A stretch of 64,000 bases of DNA from Bacillota bacterium. GTDB taxonomy: Bacteria; Bacillota; Dethiobacteria; DTU022. The notes under the pieces were generated by a model. It did not search any database and was not told the origin of the DNA. It worked only from the letters and a program-made list of their open reading frames with translations. A program made the position numbers and the translations under genes. The DNA is taken from assembly GCA_029782095.1 (NCBI GenBank), contig JAKOVL010000103.1, positions 1-64,000 on the forward strand, read 5' to 3'. Positions 52,530 to 60,570 of the stretch are shown piece by piece (position 1 is the first letter of the stretch; each line of letters starts with the position of its first letter).

Positions 52530-55220
52530 TTATTTTGCCACACCGGTCCCGGCAGAGCAGCGAAGCGAACCATTTTCGACTGCGGCGGCGCCTGCGGAAC
52601 CCGGCCTGCCTGCTTCTTCTTTCAGTTCACTCTGCAGCAGCTTTTCAATGGGCTCCCTGTTTTCATAGAAGACAACCAGGAGATCGCCTTCTTCCAGCAA
52701 AGACAGTCCATAGCTCACCGCCTCCAGCTCATTCAAGACAATGTCAATTTGCCCGGGCCTGGAGCCGCCATTAATGCAGCCTTCCCGGAGCAGCCGGGCC
52801 GTTTCGCCCGGTGCACGGCCCCGCAAGTCACTATCTTCTTTGATGATGACCCTCTCAAGAAAAGGGGCGCAAACCTGCCCGCACTGCCTGATTAAAGCAT
52901 CATTACGGTCCCCTGGAACCCCGATTACCCCCAGCAGACGCCGGCCTCCCAGGCGGCTGGCATAGTGAAGGGTGGCTTTCATGGCGGCGGGATTATGGCC
53001 ATAGTCGAGAAGCAGGCGGCGATCGCCCTTTAAATGGTAGAGATTAAGACGTCCAGGGTTCTGTTCCGGTGAAGAAAAAAAGGTGGCAATCCCCCTGGCT
53101 ACAACATTGCGGGGCACTTTCATGGCCAGGGCCGCTGCGGCTGCCGCCAGGACATTTTGCAGCTGATGCAGGGCCAGGCCCTGTTCAGTTAGGGGGATAT
53201 TCCTTACTGCAATTAACCTTTGCCAGCGGCTGCCGCAAACCCAGTAAAGAAACCCGCCACGAACCGTCATCCCGGTTCCTCCGCTGGTAAGATGGCGCAG
53301 CAGCGCCAGGTTGTCATCAGTTAAAGCAAAAAGAATAACCGGTGCAGCAGCACGGGGCATCATTTTTAAAACATTCGGATCATCCGCATTCAAGACTACT
53401 GCGCCGCTAGAATCTACTGTTTCCACCAGCAGCGATTTAACGAACACCAGATCTTCGATGGACTCCAACCCATCCTGCCCGAGGTGATCCTCGCTAATAT
53501 TGGTTATGATCGCCACATCACTGCGATCGTAACCCAGCCCGCCACGGATAATCCCGCCGCGGGCCGTTTCCAGCACAGCTGCCTCTACAGCCGGATCTTC
53601 CAGAACCATGCGCGCACTTAAGGGGCCCGTGGTGTCGCCTTTGCAGATGCAATTTTCCCCGATATAAACTCCACCGGTTACAGCCAGCCCTACTGTTTTT
53701 CCCGTTTGCTTTAAGATGTGGGCCAGCAAGCGGGCGGTTGTTGTTTTGCCGTTAGTGCCGGAAACAGCGGCAATGGGAATACGCCCGTTGGATTTAGCGG
53801 GAAAGAGCATATCCAGGATCGGTGCGGCCACATTGCGTCCCTTGCCCCTGGAGGGGTACAGGTGCATGCGAATCCCCGGAGCTGCATTTACCTCGATCAC
53901 CGCCCCTTCTTCCCCTTTAACCGGGGAGGCTATATCAGGTGTGACCAGGTCAATTCCGGCCACATCCAGGCCTATTGCCGCCGCCGCCCTTTCAGCTAAA
54001 AGCGCATTGGCGGGATGAACTTTAAAAGTAACGTCCCAGGCGGTCCCTCCGGTGCTTAAATTTGCATTTTCACGCAGCAGCACTTTTTCACCCTTGGCGG
54101 GCCGGGAGTGAACATTTTTCCCTTGCCGGGCCAAGACCGCCAGAGCTTCCCGATCCAGTTCTATCCGGGTCAGGGGGCGGGCATGGCCGATACCCCGCCG
54201 TGAATCAGCGTTTACCTTCTCTACCAGCTGGGCAATGGTGCTAAAGCCGTCGCCGCACACCTGCGCCGGAAGCCGCCTGGCCGCTGCGACCATCCGCCCT
54301 GCCACAACGAGAAGGCGGTAATGCCTGCCGGTAATATACTTTTCAACCATGACGCGGGAGCTGTAGCAGCGGGCCAGGCGATAAGCTTCAGCCACTGCTG
54401 CCGGTGCAGTTAGGTTTAATGATACTCCCTTTCCCTGGTTGCCATCGCAGGGTTTAACCACCACGGGACCGCCGAGCTTCTCCGCCGCTATAACGGCCTG
54501 GCGTTCGCTCATCACAACTTCACCCCTGGGAGTGGGAATCCCCGCACGCTCCAGCAGCTCTTTGGCCCTGCACTTATCCCCGGCCAGATCTGCGGCCAGG
54601 CAGCTGGTTTCTGAGGTCAAAGTAGCCTGGATTTTTTTCTGAGCAGCACCGTATCCCAGCAGCAGCAAGCTGGTACCCTCCTGCAGAAAAGTTACAGGGA
54701 TTTGACGCCGTTTGGCTTCGGCTACAATGGCGGCCGTGCTGGGTCCCGGCTCAAAGCGCTGCCTGATCCGATCCACTCTTTCTTCCAGTCCGTCCAGTGA
54801 AAACTCTTTGCCGGACAGCAGCGCATTGCACAGGTTTACGGCCATGTGGCACAGATATAAAGAAGGCCGAAAACTGGTATATTCAATAATAATCTCCACC
54901 ATGCCCGGTTTAGGGCCGGTCAAAGTTTTGCCATATCCTGTAGCCATGCCGCATTGGTGCATCAGCTCCAGGATAACATGCTCCAGGATATGGCCGGGAT
55001 ATGTCCCTTCGCGCAGTCTCTCCAGAAAGCCTCCCGGATAGCCGCGGCTGCAGCGATGCGAGCGCAGCGAAGGCAATAAACCCAGCAGGCTGGTGCAGAA
55101 ACCTTCCAGGTCGCGAGAATTTTTCGAAGCTGCGTCTTCCAGGTCCACAATGAGCCTGATAATGGGACGGTAACAGTAGATATTGGGGCCTTCCACGGCA
55201 TGGACTTCTACAATTTTCAT
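52530..55220 (-). CDS. cphA: cyanophycin synthetase
   Basis: 896-residue enzyme that polymerises aspartate and arginine into multi-L-arginyl-poly-L-aspartate, a nitrogen and carbon store. Three regions are visible: an N-terminal domain (MKIVEVHAVEGPNIYCYRP, GILEHVILELMHQCG-like), a central ATP-grasp domain (GGPVVVKPCDGNQGKGVSLN, VMVEKYITGRHYRLLVV), and a C-terminal Mur-ligase domain with AVSGTNGKTTTARLL near 485 and ARGGIIRGGLGYD. Length and motifs match CphA. AAAGGA precedes ATG 55220. It lies 78 bases after cphB, giving a complete synthesis/degradation pair beside the SASP gene. Confidence 0.93.
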   Translation of the reverse strand: MKIVEVHAVEGPNIYCYRPIIRLIVDLEDAASKNSRDLEGFCTSLLGLLPSLRSHRCSRGYPGGFLERLREGTYPGHILEHVILELMHQCGMATGYGKTLTGPKPGMVEIIIEYTSFRPSLYLCHMAVNLCNALLSGKEFSLDGLEERVDRIRQRFEPGPSTAAIVAEAKRRQIPVTFLQEGTSLLLLGYGAAQKKIQATLTSETSCLAADLAGDKCRAKELLERAGIPTPRGEVVMSERQAVIAAEKLGGPVVVKPCDGNQGKGVSLNLTAPAAVAEAYRLARCYSSRVMVEKYITGRHYRLLVVAGRMVAAARRLPAQVCGDGFSTIAQLVEKVNADSRRGIGHARPLTRIELDREALAVLARQGKNVHSRPAKGEKVLLRENANLSTGGTAWDVTFKVHPANALLAERAAAAIGLDVAGIDLVTPDIASPVKGEEGAVIEVNAAPGIRMHLYPSRGKGRNVAAPILDMLFPAKSNGRIPIAAVSGTNGKTTTARLLAHILKQTGKTVGLAVTGGVYIGENCICKGDTTGPLSARMVLEDPAVEAAVLETARGGIIRGGLGYDRSDVAIITNISEDHLGQDGLESIEDLVFVKSLLVETVDSSGAVVLNADDPNVLKMMPRAAAPVILFALTDDNLALLRHLTSGGTGMTVRGGFLYWVCGSRWQRLIAVRNIPLTEQGLALHQLQNVLAAAAAALAMKVPRNVVARGIATFFSSPEQNPGRLNLYHLKGDRRLLLDYGHNPAAMKATLHYASRLGGRRLLGVIGVPGDRNDALIRQCGQVCAPFLERVIIKEDSDLRGRAPGETARLLREGCINGGSRPGQIDIVLNELEAVSYGLSLLEEGDLLVVFYENREPIEKLLQSELKEEAGRPGSAGAAAVENGSLRCSAGTGVAK

Positions 55221-55298
55221 GAATCCTTTTCACCTGCCGAGACTATGGTGGGCTGGTTAAAGGCAAGGGGAGCGAGCATTGACTTTTACTCTCCTTTT

Positions 55299-56093
55299 TT
55301 ACGGTGCGTAAATCCGATGGTGCAGCAGGTCAAAACGGGAGCCTCGTGCCAGGATATGTATCTGCAGCGGTGATAGGGTCAGCGTTTCCCGGGGGGCAGT
55401 CTCTGAAACATTTGTATGTGCCAATATGCTGCCATCAATAATGGTTATGCCATTCGAACCAATTACTTCAAGCCACCGCCTTTCACTGATCACGACAGCG
55501 GTATCTTCATCAATACCCATGCCCAATAAGCCCGGATTCAAGGCTACAGCGGCGATCAAACGGCCAAAACGGCCCCGCTGGGCAAAATGCTGATCGATTA
55601 ACAGGTGCGGTAAAAATCCTAAGCCCGGAGACATCTGAATCTGCCCTCTCTGGGGAGGCTGCTCGGCGCTGCCGCCTATGATCATGGTCCCGCTCATGGC
55701 GGCCGCCCCGGCGCTTGTGCCGGCTACGATTAAGCCGTTTTCAAAGCGCTCTTTGATCTTTTTCATGAGCGTTGTACCGCCCAGAATGCTGGTCAGGCGC
55801 AACTGGTCGCCTCCCGTTATAAAAACCACCGCTGCTTCCTGTACGACAGCGGCTGAAGATGGATCGAAGGCGGCGGCTCTGGAAGAAACCTTTAAAACAC
55901 GCACGGATTCAGCGCCCAGCTCTTTAAAAATTTTTTCATAATCCCGGCCGGCTCCGGCAGGATCTGCAGCTGCTGCGGCCACAACAGCTACCCGCGGCTT
56001 TTTTTCCGGCGCCAGCCGGACTACTGTTTTTAAGATAGTGCAATGCCTCTCGTGGTCTTCCGCTCCGCCAATAACCACCAGTTTGCCGGCCAT
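55299..56093 (-). CDS. cphB: cyanophycinase
   Basis: 264-residue serine peptidase of family S51 that cuts cyanophycin to beta-Asp-Arg dipeptides. GKLVVIGGAEDHE at the start, FITGGDQLRL, and the nucleophile elbow AGTSAGAAAM are all present, as is LLIDQHFAQRGRFGRL. It is the first gene of the cphB-cphA unit. AAGGGCAGG lies before ATG 56093. No peptidase for the released dipeptides is in the window. Confidence 0.93.
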   Translation of the reverse strand: MAGKLVVIGGAEDHERHCTILKTVVRLAPEKKPRVAVVAAAAADPAGAGRDYEKIFKELGAESVRVLKVSSRAAAFDPSSAAVVQEAAVVFITGGDQLRLTSILGGTTLMKKIKERFENGLIVAGTSAGAAAMSGTMIIGGSAEQPPQRGQIQMSPGLGFLPHLLIDQHFAQRGRFGRLIAAVALNPGLLGMGIDEDTAVVISERRWLEVIGSNGITIIDGSILAHTNVSETAPRETLTLSPLQIHILARGSRFDLLHHRIYAP

Positions 56094-56427
56094 GTTTGCC
56101 TGCCCTTCAATGTTGCTTTGTACTTTTTTATCCTTTTCCGTACAAGGTTGTCTTATACATGAAAAGGTAAATCTACCGGCCCATTTTCATGATGGCTTCC
56201 GGTAAGCAATGGTAGATGCACCCTTGCCCGGCCCACATCTGCCTGGCGCCGCTCCTGTTTGTCAGTCCTTTACCCACGCTGGCGGTGGATGTCCTTGCCA
56301 ATGCCAATCCGCTTGGTTGGTTCAAGCCCACACCTGGAGTTCTATTGGTTGTCGGCCTGTGTCCACACCGGAGCACAATTACCGGGGCTGTTCCCAAAAG
56401 TGAGTTGTCGCAGCATTATTTGTGTGA
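56094..56427. other. intergenic stretch with an unassigned 74-codon ORF
   Basis: No known gene is recognised. A minus-strand frame at 56173-56397 (beginning MGTAPVIVLRCGHRPTTNRTP, ending CIYHCLPEAIMKMGR) and overlapping plus-strand frames are open over most of the stretch. The frame on neither strand has a ribosome-binding site, and the base composition is more GC-rich than usual for a spacer here. It may be a remnant of a mobile element. Confidence 0.3.
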
Positions 56428-56470
56428 GAAAAAATTTAGTAAAGGGGCTGCCCTTTCGGTCAGCCCCCGT
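56428..56470 (-). terminator. terminator after the SASP gene
   Basis: GGGGCTG (56444-56450) pairs with CAGCCCC (56461-56467); on the minus strand TTTACTAAATTTTTTC follows. Confidence 0.7.
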
Positions 56471-56478
56471 CCACCTGT

Positions 56479-56652
56479 TCAGCTTTTCAGGAGAGTCTGT
56501 TCGGCGCGTTCAATTGCTTTTCTTACCAAGTTGCCGCACTGCCTTGAGGTTACACTACCCCAGCCTTCTTGTTTTACCAGGTCCAGAACCCCCAACTCGG
56601 CCGCAATCTCGTATTTGAGCGCCTCTGACATCACGGGACGCCTCCGCGGCAT
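56479..56652 (-). CDS. small acid-soluble spore protein, alpha/beta type
   Basis: 57-residue protein, too short to stand out in the ORF track. LKYEIAAELGVLDLVKQEGWG and SRQCGNLVRKAIERAEQ contain the alpha/beta SASP hallmarks, including the GPR-protease-like ELG site and the DNA-binding helices. Such proteins coat and protect DNA in the spore. ATG 56652 lies seven bases after GGAGG; another ATG six bases earlier is too close to the site. It follows veg, the position of sspF in B. subtilis, and precedes cphB. Confidence 0.9.
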   Translation of the reverse strand: MPRRRPVMSEALKYEIAAELGVLDLVKQEGWGSVTSRQCGNLVRKAIERAEQTLLKS

Positions 56653-56775
56653 CCGCATCCCTCCTTTAATCTTGATCAGGTGGCGCTACTAGCTATGTGC
56701 AAAACGGCTGGAAATAAAACAAGGTTTCAGTGGAGGGCAAGTCAGCTTCTGAAAACTCTTGCGCAAATTTTACAA

Positions 56776-56818
56776 TAAAAAAAGCCGGGATGGACCGGCT
56801 GTCCCTTCCGGCTTTTCT
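56776..56818 (-). terminator. terminator after veg
   Basis: AAAAGCCGG pairs with CCGGCTTTT (nine pairs), followed by TTT on the minus strand. It separates veg from the SASP gene. The rest of 56653-56890 shows no further feature. Confidence 0.75.
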
Positions 56819-56890
56819 TGAATCTTTCATCAGATCGAGACTTTAATGGAGGTGCAGTATTTCCGGCTGTCCTGGCTGCCCTGCATGATT

Positions 56891-57154
56891 TTACATACTA
56901 GCGGAGCGGCGCCGAACTTCCTCGCCAAAACTCAACTCAACGGTCTCGGTTAGCACGTCGGCGTAGCTGAAAGAGAGGCGTTGAAAATAATTTTGCTCAT
57001 CTACTCTAATTACAAAAATAGAAGGATAGATGCTTTCCAGTATTCCTTCTTTTTCGTAAGTCTTTCTACGACCGCGGTTGGCTTTTAGTTTGATCCGTTC
57101 CCCCACGTGAGGCTCAAGCTTTTTACGTATTTCAACTAAGACATCTGCCGCCAC
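56891..57154 (-). CDS. veg: Veg family protein
   Basis: 87 residues. DVLVEIRKKLEPHVGERIKLKANRGRRKTYEKEG is the conserved Veg core. In B. subtilis, Veg is a highly expressed small protein that promotes biofilm matrix production, and in its conserved place lies before sspF. The start is GTG 57154 with GGTGG eight bases before it. A strong promoter precedes it. Confidence 0.92.
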   Translation of the reverse strand: MAADVLVEIRKKLEPHVGERIKLKANRGRRKTYEKEGILESIYPSIFVIRVDEQNYFQRLSFSYADVLTETVELSFGEEVRRRSASM

Positions 57155-57187
57155 CTAAAAAACCACCTTATAATTAATCTAACTTTA

Positions 57188-57217
57188 ATTTTAACATAAA
57201 ATCGACATTTTTGTCAA
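57188..57217 (-). promoter_or_regulatory. veg: strong SigA promoter of veg
   Basis: TTGACA, 18-base spacer, TAAAAT on the minus strand. The stretch TTGACAAAAATG matches, from memory, the start of the well-known B. subtilis veg promoter. Confidence 0.7.
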
Positions 57218-57263
57218 GATAAGCGGGAAATGTAGCGTTACGCGGCACAGCTTGGACGAAGCA

Positions 57264-57740
57264 TTATTTGGTAAAGCGATCGGCAACCGTGGTAGCCCCG
57301 TAGGAATCCGGCTTGATGCGGGCATCATAGCCGCTGCCAATAACCATGCCCACAACTTCTTTAATAATCTCCCTGGTTTCACCTTTTTCTCCCACGTCAA
57401 GGTGAATCTCTATATTCATGTCGCTATGGCCGTTTTCAGCCAATTTCTCCGTAAGCCTTGTCGCCACTTCCAGGCTGAGAAAGGTCTCATAGTAAATGCG
57501 CTGCCTTAGACTTTCCATGTAGCGGGTTTTTTTCTTGTGAAAATAGAAGCGGCCCCCCTTGCCTACACGGTGGGCTATGATTGCGGTAACAAAAATAACG
57601 CAGTTATTTTGAAAGGAATGAGAGTCACTGCCAATAATCAATTTATATTTGTCTTCAGGAAATTGATTAGTGTATTGAACAAGATCCTGAAACACATCCA
57701 GGAAAGTCATCTCACCCCGGCTGGGACTGTAGAAGTTCAT
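57264..57740 (-). CDS. YkuK-like RNase H-fold protein (DUF458)
   Basis: About 158 residues. KLIIGSDSHSFQNNCVIFVTAIIAHR near the N-terminus has the acidic residue and strand pattern of the DUF458/YkuK family, predicted to adopt an RNase H-like fold; IEIHLDVGEKGETREIIKEVVGMVIGSG supplies further acidic residues. No activity is established. I start it at ATG 57740, eight bases after AAAGG; ATG 57761 is also possible. It sits between ksgA and veg, where B. subtilis has yabG. Confidence 0.8.
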   Translation of the reverse strand: MNFYSPSRGEMTFLDVFQDLVQYTNQFPEDKYKLIIGSDSHSFQNNCVIFVTAIIAHRVGKGGRFYFHKKKTRYMESLRQRIYYETFLSLEVATRLTEKLAENGHSDMNIEIHLDVGEKGETREIIKEVVGMVIGSGYDARIKPDSYGATTVADRFTK

Positions 57741-57791
57741 GGCTCCGACCTTTCCCTTCATAAATTCGCCCGGGAATCAACTCAAGATCGG

Positions 57792-58682
57792 TCAAAAAAA
57801 ACGATTTTGTTCACGCATATAATTATATAGGATTCGAGTTAGCTTTGCAAACTGGTCAACGGAGAGAAGCTCAGGGCGGGTGGCCGGTTCTATGGATGCC
57901 TGCGCCAGCAAGGTTGAGAGTATTTCCTTGCCCCAGGGGAAAATATTGGACAGGGAGTTAAGCAAGGTCTTGCGACGTAGTTGAAACGCACCCTTCACTA
58001 TACGCCAGAGAAGTGCTTCTTCACCCGGAAGGAGCAGCGGAGGGCGCGGTGCAAGCATGATCACCGCCGAATCTACTTCCGGCCGGGGCCAAAAAACTCG
58101 TCTCGAAACATTAAATAAAAATGTGCCGCTGCAGTAATAGCGGCAAAGTACTGACAAGCTGCCATAGCCTGCATCCCCCGGCTCTGCCAGAAGCCGCTGA
58201 GCCACCTCTTTTTGAAACATTAATACCGCCCGGGCAAAAGGAAATCTTTGCTCAAAAATACGGTACATTAAGGTTGACGAAAGATAATAAGGCAGGTTGG
58301 ATACCAGCTTAACCGGTGTGCCGGGAGGAAAATATTCATTTGCCAGCGCAATAAAATCAGCTTTCAGGGCGTCCCCGGAAATTACGGCAACCCGGCTAAA
58401 GGGACGCAGCACCTCTGCCAGCAGCCGCACCAGCCCCTGATCTAGCTCCAGGGCGAGAATTCGTCCTTCTCCCCGGGCCAACTCTGCGGTTAAAGTCCCT
58501 AATCCGGGACCAATTTCCAGAACGCCTTCGCCGGGTTCGACTTCGGCAGCGGCAATAATTTTTTGAACAATGTTGCGGTCGATTAAAAAGTTCTGGCCCA
58601 GGCCCTTCTGCGGCCTCAACCCGTACTGTGACATTATGGCCATGACCTCCCGGGGAGAGGTCAAATTATATTTTACCTTCAT
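57792..58682 (-). CDS. ksgA: 16S rRNA dimethyladenosine transferase
   Basis: 296-residue methyltransferase (RsmA) that dimethylates two adjacent adenosines near the 3' end of 16S rRNA. GLGQNFLIDRNIVQKI, the SAM motif VLEIGPGLGTLT, and the catalytic VSNLPYYLSS are intact. It lies 28 bases after the yabE-like gene; rnmV, normally in between, is absent. Confidence 0.96.
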   Translation of the reverse strand: MKVKYNLTSPREVMAIMSQYGLRPQKGLGQNFLIDRNIVQKIIAAAEVEPGEGVLEIGPGLGTLTAELARGEGRILALELDQGLVRLLAEVLRPFSRVAVISGDALKADFIALANEYFPPGTPVKLVSNLPYYLSSTLMYRIFEQRFPFARAVLMFQKEVAQRLLAEPGDAGYGSLSVLCRYYCSGTFLFNVSRRVFWPRPEVDSAVIMLAPRPPLLLPGEEALLWRIVKGAFQLRRKTLLNSLSNIFPWGKEILSTLLAQASIEPATRPELLSVDQFAKLTRILYNYMREQNRFF

Positions 58683-58710
58683 CTTTTTTCTACTCCGCAG
58701 CCGGTCTCTG

Positions 58711-59865
58711 TCAGTATTTCGTTAAGAGGTATATCTTGATGCCGTGTTTAACGCCGAACCGGGCTACATCAGCATGCTTGTCAAAAAGAATGTCAATTTT
58801 GTTCCCCTTAATGGCACCACCGATATCTTCAGCCCGGGCAAACCCAAATCCCTCGATATAAAGCATGCTTCTTAAAGGTATAATCCTGGGATCCACAGCC
58901 ACCATGCGGGGGGAATCTAAGGTCCCCAGCCCCTGGACGCATTTTTTGCCGGTGTAAGTATAACCATTGTTATAAGGCCCGGTACAGAAAGCATGGCCCT
59001 GCCCATTGCGCGGGCATCCCGATTCAGGAGTGCCGGGACAGTATGCTGTCGCCGATACTATCAGCGCCCTGGAAAACTCCATCACCCTTCCGTCCCGCTC
59101 CAGCCGCGTATTTTCTCCCACTTCAACAATGCGATCAACCGGCTCTTCCAGGAGTGACGAATGCACAACAACGCGGCTGACTTCAACGCCGTCTTCAAAA
59201 GTCACTTCCACCAGATCTTCCTGCAGGCCGGGTTTCCCTTCGCTGACTACCCTTGAAAATCCCCGATCCAGCATGGGATCGCCCCGGGTTACCTCGGCAT
59301 AAGGCACCGCCCTTTTTTCTGTTTCATATGTTTTTTCCACCCGGACAATTTTAATCTCAGCCTGATTATAGACGTGTTCCAGCCCCTCCGGTTCGATGCG
59401 GTCATAGGGACCCAGGCTATAACATTCTTCTTGCAGCAGTTCATTGACCGTTGTTACCGGGGTCCATACTTCGGCAACAGAGTTATCTGCAATAATAAAC
59501 ACAGGGAAGGCCTTGTCTATAGTGATCAAGGATCGCGGCGATAAAAGCGTTTCAGCCGGCGGGCTTACGCGGTCCCGTGGGTGCAGCGGCAGTTGAAGCT
59601 CCTGAAGCAGCTCGTCCACATTCCGGCTAAACGTCCGCACGGTCTGCACCGGCTCTCCATCCACATAAATAGTTATTGAATATGCGGCAAACTGATAGAC
59701 AACAGCGACAAGGCAGGCACTGGCCAGCAGCAAACCGGCTGCCGGAAAACGTTTATGCACGGCGCCGGCAGCTCTGAACAGTATTAGTCCCAGCCTGTTC
59801 ATGGAGAAACGCAGCGGCCTGAGATCAAGCCGTGCTTTTCTTTGTACAAAAAATGTCCCCTGCAT
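58711..59865 (-). CDS. YabE-like G5/3D-domain cell-wall protein
   Basis: About 384 residues. An N-terminal membrane anchor (AAGLLLASACLVAVVYQFA) is followed by ubiquitin-like DUF348 repeats (ITIYVDGEPVQTVRTFSRNVDELLQEL and a second copy), a G5 domain, and a C-terminal 3D domain (MVAVDPRIIPLRSMLYIEGFGFARAEDIGG), where three Asp residues form a lytic-transglycosylase-like site. It probably acts on peptidoglycan during growth or germination. I start it at ATG 59865, eight bases after GGAGG; the track ORF is 46 codons longer. Confidence 0.88.
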   Translation of the reverse strand: MQGTFFVQRKARLDLRPLRFSMNRLGLILFRAAGAVHKRFPAAGLLLASACLVAVVYQFAAYSITIYVDGEPVQTVRTFSRNVDELLQELQLPLHPRDRVSPPAETLLSPRSLITIDKAFPVFIIADNSVAEVWTPVTTVNELLQEECYSLGPYDRIEPEGLEHVYNQAEIKIVRVEKTYETEKRAVPYAEVTRGDPMLDRGFSRVVSEGKPGLQEDLVEVTFEDGVEVSRVVVHSSLLEEPVDRIVEVGENTRLERDGRVMEFSRALIVSATAYCPGTPESGCPRNGQGHAFCTGPYNNGYTYTGKKCVQGLGTLDSPRMVAVDPRIIPLRSMLYIEGFGFARAEDIGGAIKGNKIDILFDKHADVARFGVKHGIKIYLLTKY

Positions 59866-59890
59866 TTTCACTCCCTCCAAAGCTGGTTCA

Positions 59891-59919
59891 ATTTTACACC
59901 TTCCAGCTGGGCCTGTCAA
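59891..59919 (-). promoter_or_regulatory. consensus SigA promoter of the yabE-like gene
   Basis: TTGACA, 17-base spacer, TAAAAT on the minus strand, about 25 bases before ATG 59865. It lies within the extra codons of the longer track ORF, which supports the shorter start. Confidence 0.7.
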
Positions 59920-60013
59920 AAATGCAAACTGTATTCTACCCGTACGGCAAGTTGTCTTATCCATTAACCTTAAAAAAATGAAAATAAAAAAAATTAATGA
60001 CAAACCTAAAAAC

Positions 60014-60042
60014 TTGTTTTATAATATATTTAACACTAGTAA
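60014..60042 (+). promoter_or_regulatory. possible promoter of the SCP2 gene
   Basis: TTGTTT, 17-base spacer, TAGTAA in a very AT-rich stretch, 125 bases before the start. The match is weak. Nothing else was recognised between the two divergent genes. Confidence 0.3.
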
Positions 60043-60167
60043 TAATTAACCTGGTTAAGCAATTCTCTTTCAGGGGGAGGGATGAATAACTTTTTTCGGG
60101 AAAGGGCTTAACTAATGATACAAACGGTCTCAAACATCACTTTTAAATTTAAGGAGGCATTACTTAG

Positions 60168-60494
60168 ATGGCGGAGTTTAGTGATCTTGTAAGCAAGCTT
60201 AAGGCCAAAATGGACAGCGTGGATCCTGCCAAAATTAAGGGCATGAATGCTGTCTACCAGTTCGAACTGTCCGGAGATAACGGCGGCGTTTTCCATGTGA
60301 AGGTAGCAGACGACAGCGCGGTCCTGGAGGAAGCGGCCCACGACAGCCCGAATATTACCATTAGCATGGCTGCCGATGATTTTGACGCACTTTTGGACGG
60401 CAAACTTAATGCCACCTCGGCATTCATGGCCGGCAAGCTGAAAGTTAAGGGCGACATGTCGCTGGCAATGAAGCTTCAAGGGCTGCTGGGATAA
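60168..60494 (+). CDS. SCP2-type lipid-binding protein
   Basis: 108-residue single-domain protein of the sterol carrier protein 2 fold: NAVYQFELSGDNGGVFHVKVADDSAV, a central SPNITISMAADDFDALLDGKLNATSAFMAGKLKVKG typical of bacterial SCP2 domains, and MKLQGLLG at the end. Bacterial members bind lipids or acyl groups; no ligand is known here. AAGGAGG lies ten bases before ATG 60168. It is the only plus-strand gene in the right-hand 40 kb, with its own terminator, so it is an insertion into the conserved block. Confidence 0.85.
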   Translation: MAEFSDLVSKLKAKMDSVDPAKIKGMNAVYQFELSGDNGGVFHVKVADDSAVLEEAAHDSPNITISMAADDFDALLDGKLNATSAFMAGKLKVKGDMSLAMKLQGLLG

Positions 60495-60517
60495 TACAGC
60501 AGGTCTGGCAGGTAAAA

Positions 60518-60560
60518 GAAAAGGGGCTTTTCCCCATCTGGAGGATAGCCCCTTCTTTGT
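60518..60560. terminator. bidirectional terminator between SCP2 and RlpA-like genes
   Basis: AAGGGGCT (60521-60528) pairs with AGCCCCTT (60547-60554); CTTTGTTTCT follows on the plus strand and TTCTTTTACC on the minus strand. Confidence 0.7.
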
Positions 60561-60570
60561 TTCTGCCTGT

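Noticed and set aside
56173-56397. 74-codon minus-strand ORF as a gene
   Set aside because: No ribosome-binding site, no family resemblance, and overlapping frames on the other strand; kept only as an unexplained stretch.
59866-60003. N-terminal extension of the yabE-like ORF
   Set aside because: A consensus promoter lies within it and the downstream ATG has a strong ribosome-binding site.
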